NCBI GenBank assembly: GCA_947494715.1 | Contig: CANLWG010000011.1 | Coordinates: 1 to 64,000, forward strand | Length of the DNA stretch: 64,000 nucleotides | Origin: an uncultured Flavobacteriaceae bacterium | GTDB lineage: Bacteria > Bacteroidota > Bacteroidia > Flavobacteriales > Flavobacteriaceae | Direction: 5' to 3' | Shown: positions 57,772-64,000 of the stretch, in pieces | How the letters are laid out: each line of letters opens with the position of its first letter | Numbering within the stretch: the stretch's first letter is position 1 | Made by a program: the position numbers and the translations under genes | The notes under the pieces: generated by a model | What the model saw: only the letters and a program-made list of their open reading frames with translations | Told to the model about the DNA's origin: nothing | Databases searched by the model: none

Positions 57772-59811
57772 TTACTGTTCTGAAACGAGGTCAAAATAAT
57801 AGGCTCCCTTTTCTCCCGTATAGTGAAAAAGGACTTTCTTTTTCTCACTGGTCATTTTCCATCTAGTAATGTAACTTTTATAGTTACTACCGTCTGCGAT
57901 TAACACCTTTGGCTTTACCGAATCTATAAATCGCTCCAAATTGATTTTTGGCGATTGGGTAAGTACAACGTATTCTGGACAAATACTACTGGAAGGGTAG
58001 ACGCCGAGACTGTCCAAGACCCACAATTTTTGCTTTTGTATCACATAATTGTCCTGTAATTCTTTGTATTCTATTTTTTTAATTCGTTCTGCCACTTGGT
58101 AATTTTTTGCCAATCGGGTCGTTCGGGAACTGTCCGAAGAAATTACGTTGAGTTTTGTTCCCATCTGGTGTAAAAGAATTGAGTTTCGGGTCTGATGTGC
58201 CAACCATAGTACTTCTTTTTCACGGTTTTGCCAGACCGAATAAAACAACCACGATTGAAATAGAATTATTCCTGTAATAAGGGCAAGAATCCTTTTGAAA
58301 GTGGGCTGGGACAGGACAAGAACTAAACCAATGATGATTACGTAGGAAAGAAAAAGTTGTACGCTATCAAAGGAAATATTGGTAAAAAGAAAAGCTTCCT
58401 GCTGGGCTATCCATCCAATGATAGAATTCATCCACCCAATGAGCCCATCGTATATTTTTACCATAAAATTGGGCAGTAAATTTAGGAGCGCCAAGAAAAT
58501 AATTAGAATTCCACTGCCTAAAATCAATCCTAAAAAGGGAACTATCAATAGATTGGAAACAAAGAACAGCCCCGGAAACTGATGAAAATAAAAGAGGCTT
58601 ATGGGCAGGACGCCCAATTGGGCCGCAATACTCACCGAAAGCAATTGCCAAACTTTACGGAGCAAACTATTTTTTGGAAGCCACAACCGTTGTAGCAAGG
58701 GGTAGATCCATACTATGGCGAATACGGCCGCATAGCTCATTTGAAAACCTACTTGAAATAGTAATTTTGGATCTACCACCAAAAGGATAAAAAGTATGGA
58801 TAGTGCCAGAATATTAAAGGTGTTGCTCGGGCGATTAAGATACAGGGCATATGCTACAAAGGAAAACATGGTTACCGCACGGACCACGGAAGCGGATAGG
58901 CCCGCCAAAAAGGCAAAACCCCAGAGCAAGACTACCATGACCGCTAATTTAAGGACCTTTCCTTTCGGTATCCGTTCTAGGGGTTTTAATACAAATTGAA
59001 GTAGTACTAAAAGAATACCGATATGCAATCCCGAAACAGCCAAAATATGGACGGCTCCTGCATTTTTGTAGTTGTTGTAAACGGATTCGGATATATCGTT
59101 TCGCTGCCCTAACAACAAAGCCTGGATGATACCCAGTTCTTCCTCCCTAAAATCGGTCTCCCGTAACTTGGAAATAATCCTATTTCTTAGCTGGGCAGCA
59201 GTTCCATACAATGTCGCAGATGGATTTTCCCTAAGAACAAACGAACCTTGGGACGATTTTAATTGATGATAAACACCTAATCCCTGCATATACTTTTTGT
59301 AATTAAACTGATGAGGGTTCAAGGGAGGGTCAATGGGATTCAAATGGGAAACCATAATTAATTCGTCATCTACCCTAAGTTCCTTTTGTGTGGAATCCAT
59401 TGGAAAGACTAACAGGATTTTCCCGGAAACTTCTACCGTATCCAGAGCCAGTACCGTGGCTATATATCTATTGGAAAATGTTGTAGGCTTCAAAACTTCC
59501 TTGACCTTTATGTAGAAAGCATGATTGTCTTGAAAGTTTGTGTTGAGGTAATGATCGGGTCGGTTTTTTGGCTTGGAAATGGAAATTGCCAATATCCCAA
59601 TCCCTATGGTGGTTAACATCGCCATGATTCCAAAGAAACTGGAATCGTTTCTTTTTTTGCTAAAAAATATATAGGCGAGTAGGGCTAAACAGAAAAAGGC
59701 AAGGACCATAATTAAGGAAGAAGGAATCCCAAAATCAAGATAACTGCCGAGCAAGATGCCAACCACAAGAAATACGGTAAGTTTTATGGGAACGAATTGG
59801 AGTAAGCGCAT
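57772..59811 (-). CDS. ComEC/Rec2 family competence protein
   Basis: 679 aa. N-terminal hydrophobic/DUF4131-like part, then the competence core (about 225-500): GIIQALLLGQRNDISESVYN, NAGAVHILAVSGLHIGILLV, and AFLAGLSASVVRAVTMFSFV, the ComEC signature. It forms the inner-membrane DNA uptake channel. After about 540 the chain is soluble but lacks the HxHxDH metal site of the beta-lactamase-type domain. The start overlaps nothing; it lies 1 base from the NlpC/P60 gene stop. Whether the host is competent cannot be told. Confidence 0.82.
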   Translation of the reverse strand: MRLLQFVPIKLTVFLVVGILLGSYLDFGIPSSLIMVLAFFCLALLAYIFFSKKRNDSSFFGIMAMLTTIGIGILAISISKPKNRPDHYLNTNFQDNHAFYIKVKEVLKPTTFSNRYIATVLALDTVEVSGKILLVFPMDSTQKELRVDDELIMVSHLNPIDPPLNPHQFNYKKYMQGLGVYHQLKSSQGSFVLRENPSATLYGTAAQLRNRIISKLRETDFREEELGIIQALLLGQRNDISESVYNNYKNAGAVHILAVSGLHIGILLVLLQFVLKPLERIPKGKVLKLAVMVVLLWGFAFLAGLSASVVRAVTMFSFVAYALYLNRPSNTFNILALSILFILLVVDPKLLFQVGFQMSYAAVFAIVWIYPLLQRLWLPKNSLLRKVWQLLSVSIAAQLGVLPISLFYFHQFPGLFFVSNLLIVPFLGLILGSGILIIFLALLNLLPNFMVKIYDGLIGWMNSIIGWIAQQEAFLFTNISFDSVQLFLSYVIIIGLVLVLSQPTFKRILALITGIILFQSWLFYSVWQNREKEVLWLAHQTRNSILLHQMGTKLNVISSDSSRTTRLAKNYQVAERIKKIEYKELQDNYVIQKQKLWVLDSLGVYPSSSICPEYVVLTQSPKINLERFIDSVKPKVLIADGSNYKSYITRWKMTSEKKKVLFHYTGEKGAYYFDLVSEQ

Positions 59812-59812
59812 C

Positions 59813-60364
59813 TTACAAAATGCGTGTAGCCTTTATAAAGGCATAGTTCCAATAGCCTTCCCTCAGGGAGGAGACGGTTACACCTCGGGAAGTGGAAGCA
59901 TGTATAAACTTAATATCATCGCCTTCTACCGCGACGACCAGCCCTACATGATTTATTCGTTTCCCGCGCCTCATGGTCCTGAAGAAAAGCAGGTCACCTT
60001 TGGTCACATGCTCTATTCGTATCCGTTTGCCTTCTTCGGCCATATGATAGGAAGTTCTTGGTAATTTGATATCATGCTCACCAAAGGCTACATATAAAAG
60101 CCCGGAACAGTCCATGCCTTTTCGCGTTGTACCGCCAAATTTATAACGTACCCCGGAAAATGTCAAAGCCGTATTGATAATTTCATCCGCTTTGGATAAA
60201 ACCGGTTTTTCAATGTTTTCCGTATCGGTTTTTTCTGCGGAAACTATAACATCACTGGAAGCCTCTACGGTCACCTTGGGAGTTTTGGCGTAGGTGGTTT
60301 TTTTCTTGACCACACCACAACTGGTAACCAGAATTGAAAAGGAAATGAGAAAGACGCTGCGCAT
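59813..60364 (-). CDS. NlpC/P60 (C40) peptidase lipoprotein
   Basis: 183 aa. Lipoprotein signal with VTSC (residue about 16). Catalytic domain: KGMDCSGLLYVAFGEHD (Cys, about 94), RINHVGLVVAVEGDD (His, about 147), IKFIHASTSRGV (third polar residue His, about 158). It cuts gamma-D-Glu-diaminopimelate links in peptidoglycan for cell wall turnover. The minus-strand run places it between comEC and lpxB with short spacing. Confidence 0.88.
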   Translation of the reverse strand: MRSVFLISFSILVTSCGVVKKKTTYAKTPKVTVEASSDVIVSAEKTDTENIEKPVLSKADEIINTALTFSGVRYKFGGTTRKGMDCSGLLYVAFGEHDIKLPRTSYHMAEEGKRIRIEHVTKGDLLFFRTMRRGKRINHVGLVVAVEGDDIKFIHASTSRGVTVSSLREGYWNYAFIKATRIL

Positions 60365-60456
60365 TTACCAAGAAATTATCCCTCTTGATAGCCATCGTAG
60401 AGGGAACTTGGAAACCAAAATTAAAGAAATATTTTAAAAAGGAACGATTTTATTCT

Positions 60457-61575
60457 CTAACCCCTTAGGTTATGTAGAATCAGTTCCGCAGTTTTTTCAC
60501 TTGCCCCCTTGCCCCCTAATTTCTTTTCGAGCTCAAAATAAGCTTCAAATTGTGCCGTTCTAAAGGGCCCCTCCAGGATTTTGGATAGTTCCGACTTTAG
60601 GTTTTTGGTGTTCAGTTCATTTTGGATCAATTCCTTTACCACTTCCTTGCCCATAATAAGATTTACCAATGAAATGTAATCCAGAGTAATGATTCGTTTG
60701 GCAATTTGATACGAAAACCAATTGGCCCGGTAACAAACAACTTGTGGAATTTTAAAAAGTGCGGTCTCCAAAGTAGCGGTACCACTAGTGACAAGTGCTG
60801 CATAGGAATGGCTCAGCAGGTCATACGTTCTGTTGGATACAAAACCAACATTGGGATTGCTCAAAAAAGGCGAATAAAAATTACGTTCAAGGCTAGGTGC
60901 CCCGGCAATTACAAATTCGTAATCCGGAAAGGAAGGCATAACAGAGAGCATCAAAGTAAGCATTTTTTGTACCTCCTGTTTTCGGCTTCCTGGTAGCAGG
61001 GCGATAATCGGTTTTTTGGCATCTAGATTATTCTGTTCCCTAAATTCCTGTTCCCCCATTTTGGGCCTGGCAGTTATGGCATCGATCAAAGGGTGACCTA
61101 CAAAATGGACCGGATATCCGTGCTTTTTTTCATAGAATTTCTTTTCAAAGGGAAGGATTACGTACATGGTATCGATGTCCCGCTTAATATCCCTTATCCT
61201 ACCCTCGCGGGAAGCCCATATCTGGGGAGAGATGTAATATGCCGTCTTAAAACCATTTAATTTTGCCCATTTTGCAATACGAAGGTTAAAGCCGGAAAAA
61301 TCAATAAAAATAATGATATCAGGTGCAAAACGTTGAATGTCCTCCTTACAGAATTTGATGTTCTTCGCAATGGTTCCGAGGTTCATTACTACCTCGAAAA
61401 ACCCCATAAAGGCCATTTCTTTGTAATGTTTGGCCAAATCACCTCCGCCTCGTTGCATTAAATCCCCGCCCCAACACCTAATTTGGGCATCCGTATCCTT
61501 GATTTTTAAAGCCTTGATGAGATTGGATCCATGCAAATCCCCTGATGCTTCACCCGCTATAATGTAGTACTTCAT
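60457..61575 (-). CDS. lpxB: lipid-A-disaccharide synthase
   Basis: 372 aa. N-terminus YYIIAGEASGDLHGSNLIKA is the LpxB start, with GGDLMQRGGGDLAKHYKEMA soon after. GT-B second domain: ALLPGSRKQEVQKMLTLML (about 190) and TSGTATLETALFKIPQVVCY (about 265). It condenses UDP-diacylglucosamine with lipid X to give lipid A disaccharide. A full-length enzyme. The 92 bases before the NlpC/P60 gene hold nothing recognisable. Confidence 0.93.
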   Translation of the reverse strand: MKYYIIAGEASGDLHGSNLIKALKIKDTDAQIRCWGGDLMQRGGGDLAKHYKEMAFMGFFEVVMNLGTIAKNIKFCKEDIQRFAPDIIIFIDFSGFNLRIAKWAKLNGFKTAYYISPQIWASREGRIRDIKRDIDTMYVILPFEKKFYEKKHGYPVHFVGHPLIDAITARPKMGEQEFREQNNLDAKKPIIALLPGSRKQEVQKMLTLMLSVMPSFPDYEFVIAGAPSLERNFYSPFLSNPNVGFVSNRTYDLLSHSYAALVTSGTATLETALFKIPQVVCYRANWFSYQIAKRIITLDYISLVNLIMGKEVVKELIQNELNTKNLKSELSKILEGPFRTAQFEAYFELEKKLGGKGASEKTAELILHNLRG

Positions 61576-61671
61576 ACTTCGTAAAGATCAAAATTCAAGC
61601 ACCAAATGTCAAAGTTAAGGTTAAAAGCTTATTTATGGAACAATGCCACATTGTACCTTTAAAACTGTATG

Positions 61672-61956
61672 TTAAAAAATCTTGTAATATAAAATAACTA
61701 GGGCGGTAAAAATCGTAGCGATCAAAACCCCTTTGGCACGCTGATCCCTTCGGATTTTCAAAAAGCCAAAAAAAGCCATTAAGTTCAGGATGGCACCCAA
61801 GGCCAGCAAGCTACCTACATGGCCTTGTTCCACGGCGGCGTTAAAAGTATCCATTATGCCCAAATCGGAAAATAAAAGAATATACAAAAGTGTCCCCAGA
61901 GTATTTGCAATAATGCCCACTGCGAAGCCTATTAAAAGCTCTTTTTTAATATTCAT
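61672..61956 (-). CDS. small membrane protein (94 aa)
   Basis: 94 aa with three hydrophobic segments (IGFAVGIIANTLGTLLYILL; HVGSLLALGAILNLMAFFGF; GVLIATIFTALVILYYKIF). No family name known. It stands between lpxB and surE on the same strand. Stable in this order in related genomes to my recollection. Confidence 0.65.
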   Translation of the reverse strand: MNIKKELLIGFAVGIIANTLGTLLYILLFSDLGIMDTFNAAVEQGHVGSLLALGAILNLMAFFGFLKIRRDQRAKGVLIATIFTALVILYYKIF

Positions 61957-62068
61957 ATTTGAGTATCAGGTTCGTGTTCAAAACTAGTTATGCGTTTATT
62001 GTCTTGGAGTTGTAATTAGTTCAATTTTAATAGATGCCATATCGGTATTTTTCACTTTACATCGAAAA

Positions 62069-62842
62069 TTAAAAACCCCAGGTATTCAACTGTTGGATGG
62101 CATGGTAGGCAGTAAGGTCAAATTGGGTGGGTACCAAGGAAATATAGCCTTGGCTTAGAGCCCATTCATCGGTATCTTCGCCATGATCCAAAAGCTCAAA
62201 CTCTCCCGTAAGCCAATAATAGTCCTTGCCCATTGGATTTGTACGTTTATCAAATTTTTCTTTCCAATTGGCCCGTGCCTGTCTACATACCTTTATTCCG
62301 TTTATGCCATTGTCTTCTGTCTTGGGAATATTAACATTGAGCACAACCCCATTGGGAATACCATTTTCCAGGGATTCCTGGACTATTTTTTGAATGTAGG
62401 GGCCACAAGGCCCAAAATCCGCTTCCCAAGAATAATCACATAGGGAAAATCCTATGGCAGGTACCCCTTCAATACCTGCCTCTATGGCAGCACTCATTGT
62501 ACCCGAATATATGACATTAATAGACGAATTGGAACCATGGTTTATTCCGCTGACACAGATATCCGGTTTGCGTTCCAGGAGCTCCTGAAGGGCCAGTTTT
62601 ACACAGTCCGCAGGGGTTCCGCTGCAACTGTATTCCTCTGTTGCCCCGTTATCCAAATCGACCTGTATTTTTTGGGAATATAGTGTATTGTCTAAGGTAA
62701 TGGCGTGTCCCATTCCTGATTGCGGACTGTCCGGAGCTACTACCACAACATCACCCAATTCCTTCATGTAATTGACCAAAGCCCTTAATCCCGGAGCGGT
62801 TATGCCATCATCATTGGTGACCAAAATCAAAGGTTTTGCCAT
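62069..62842 (-). CDS. surE: 5'/3'-nucleotidase SurE
   Basis: 257 aa from the ATG at 62842 (MAKPLILVTNDDGITAPGLR); a longer in-frame start (62893) would lie over the promoter. Metal-site motifs NDDG (residues 10-13) and SGINHGSNSS (about 95) and SGTMSAAIEAG follow the family. It dephosphorylates nucleoside monophosphates, and is also linked to stress survival. Family length is about 250 aa. Confidence 0.93.
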   Translation of the reverse strand: MAKPLILVTNDDGITAPGLRALVNYMKELGDVVVVAPDSPQSGMGHAITLDNTLYSQKIQVDLDNGATEEYSCSGTPADCVKLALQELLERKPDICVSGINHGSNSSINVIYSGTMSAAIEAGIEGVPAIGFSLCDYSWEADFGPCGPYIQKIVQESLENGIPNGVVLNVNIPKTEDNGINGIKVCRQARANWKEKFDKRTNPMGKDYYWLTGEFELLDHGEDTDEWALSQGYISLVPTQFDLTAYHAIQQLNTWGF

Positions 62843-62860
62843 AGAATATACTTTATACGG

Positions 62861-62894
62861 CAAAAATACGTTTAAAAAAAAGATATGTCCCAAA
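62861..62894 (-). promoter_or_regulatory. surE promoter
   Basis: On the minus strand TTTG (62894-62891) and TATTTTTG (62868-62861; exact TAnnTTTG), with 22 bases between them, one or two more than usual. Initiation near 62855 supports the surE start at 62842. Confidence 0.45.
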
Positions 62895-63039
62895 TGTCCA
62901 TTAACAAAAAATTAATGCTTTCGGATTACCTACTGGCATGGTTTTTTCAGTATCTTAGGGAATTGGAGATATTTATGTACACACGGCCTTATTCAACCGG
63001 TTTAATCATTGGATGGTCGCTCTAAAATATGGAATTAGT

Positions 63040-64000
63040 ATGAAAAAGAATTTTATCTACGCCCTGTTGTTAACGCTCGTTGCTGTAGCATCCTGTAGTT
63101 TTACCAACAAGTCTTTTGAAAATGATGATAAGGATAAGTTGTTGCTGGACCTTATCACTTACGTTTTGGAAAAAGGGCATTATGAACCCAAGGATATAGA
63201 TGATGATTTTTCGGTAAGTGTTTTTGAAGATTTCATCGATATTGTTGACCCAACAAAACGTTACTTTCTGGAGGAGGATGTTCTGGAATTTGAGCAATAC
63301 AAGTTTCAAATAGATGATCAAATAAAGAACACGGACATTAGCTTTTTTAATTTGGTTTACGAACGGTTAATGAAGCGAATGGATGATGCCAAGGAACTAT
63401 ACAAGGACGTTCTGGCAGAGCCTTTTGACTACAATAAGAAGGAGACCATAAATATTGATTACGAAGAAGTCTCTTTTGCTTCTTCCCAAGCGGAACTAAA
63501 GGAGCGGTGGAGAAAGCAATTGAAATACGCTACCCTAGGAACCTATGATGCCAAGTTGGACATCAACGCAAATGTAAAGAGCGGTGGACCTTCAGGGGCA
63601 GATATCGCTATGGTTGATACGAAGCGTCCCTTGAACAAAAATTATGAAAGTGACTCCTCGGATAGACCTCTAACGATTACCGAAGTGGAAGTGGCCGCCA
63701 GAGAGTCTACCAAAAAAACTTTGGACGAGTTCTTCGATTTTGTAGATGACCTGGAACGTAAGGATTGGTTTGTACAGTACATCAATACTATTGTGGACGA
63801 ATTTGACCCGCATACCTATTACTTCGCCCCGGATGATAAGGATAAGTTTGATATGAGTATGTCCGGCAAGTTTGAGGGTATAGGTGCGCGTCTCCAAAAA
63901 AAGCCCGAAGGGGCCAAAATTGTAGAGATTATTTCAGGTGGCCCCGTATGGCGGGACCAACGCTTGGATGTCGGCGATGAGATCATAAAAGTAGGTCAAA
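63040..64000 (+). CDS. carboxyl-terminal processing protease (Prc/Tsp), 3' end outside
   Basis: The frame from the ATG at 63040 is open to the window edge: 320 codons seen of a protein expected to be about 700. N-terminal lipoprotein signal (MKKNFIYALLLTLVAVASC). The family's N-terminal helical part is seen (DPTKRYFLEEDVLEFEQYKF), followed by the start of the PDZ domain (FEGIGARLQKKPEGAKIVEI; GGPVWRDQRLDVGDEIIKVG). It degrades or trims periplasmic proteins from the C-terminus. The catalytic Ser/Lys lie beyond the window. Divergent from surE. Confidence 0.85.
   Translation, partial: MKKNFIYALLLTLVAVASCSFTNKSFENDDKDKLLLDLITYVLEKGHYEPKDIDDDFSVSVFEDFIDIVDPTKRYFLEEDVLEFEQYKFQIDDQIKNTDISFFNLVYERLMKRMDDAKELYKDVLAEPFDYNKKETINIDYEEVSFASSQAELKERWRKQLKYATLGTYDAKLDINANVKSGGPSGADIAMVDTKRPLNKNYESDSSDRPLTITEVEVAARESTKKTLDEFFDFVDDLERKDWFVQYINTIVDEFDPHTYYFAPDDKDKFDMSMSGKFEGIGARLQKKPEGAKIVEIISGGPVWRDQRLDVGDEIIKVGQ

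Overview
The window looks like a chromosome segment of a member of the Flavobacteriia (Bacteroidota), with an almost complete tailed prophage in its first 43.7 kb and ordinary host core genes in the remaining 20 kb. Support for the host call: Bacteroidota-type promoters (-7 box TAnnTTTG), a mevalonate-pathway pair (class II HMG-CoA reductase plus GYDIA-type GHMP kinase), a TPR/LptC/hemolysin/PpiD neighbourhood typical of flavobacteria, and SprB-like repeats in a phage tail protein.

Prophage layout. At 1-3 kb are an LRR protein cut by the window edge, two HNH-type zinc proteins, a Pol-beta-like nucleotidyltransferase and small DNA-binding proteins. At 3-6.2 kb is a replication and modification block: a cytosine-C5 methyltransferase with a second long gene nested in another frame, a replication-initiator-like protein whose gene carries phased iterons (likely the phage origin), and a DnaC-like AAA+ loader. 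At 6.2-9.1 kb are nucleotide and DNA-modification accessories (ASCH, DPPY methyltransferase, DUF4031-like, nucleoside 2-deoxyribosyltransferase-like), followed by a candidate structured RNA at 9.1-9.36 kb. At 9.4-11.3 kb is a run of nine tiny genes. Terminase subunits occupy 11.3-13.3 kb. At 13.3-15.2 kb an A/T-rich cargo pocket (secreted protein, HTH, 69-aa protein, membrane coiled-coil protein) interrupts the usual terminase-portal order. At 15.2-31 kb come a promoter and terminator-bearing leader RNA, then portal, scaffold, major capsid, head-tail joining, tail tube, tape measure and tail-tip genes (siphovirus order). At 31.2-37 kb is a receptor-binding block of three proteins that all start with Sec signal peptides. 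At 37-39.2 kb is a lysis cassette (holin-like membrane proteins, M15 peptidase, secreted protein, unimolecular spanin). At 39.1-42.3 kb are small, mainly minus-strand genes with an operator-like palindrome and a phage SRAP protein. At 42.4-43.65 kb a tyrosine integrase lies beside a tRNA-Phe(GAA) gene, the probable attachment site. The other phage end lies left of the window.

Host region. A plus-strand run codes for type III pantothenate kinase, an outer-membrane beta-barrel-like protein, a TPR protein, LptC, a small membrane protein and a CNNM/CBS/CorC protein. PpiD-type foldase follows under its own promoter. Next are a minus-strand HMG-CoA reductase/GHMP kinase pair, a DPP-IV-like S9 peptidase with a POT peptide transporter, then ComEC, an NlpC/P60 lipoprotein, LpxB, a small membrane protein and SurE on the minus strand. 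A carboxyl-terminal protease runs off the right edge.

The most unusual signals are the methyltransferase gene-in-gene, the origin-like iterons inside the initiator gene, the 261-nt closed-stem RNA candidate, a 31-nt promoter/operator motif shared by three phage loci, the leader RNA ending in a terminator that touches the portal start codon, the cargo pocket, and the signal peptides on tail fibres.
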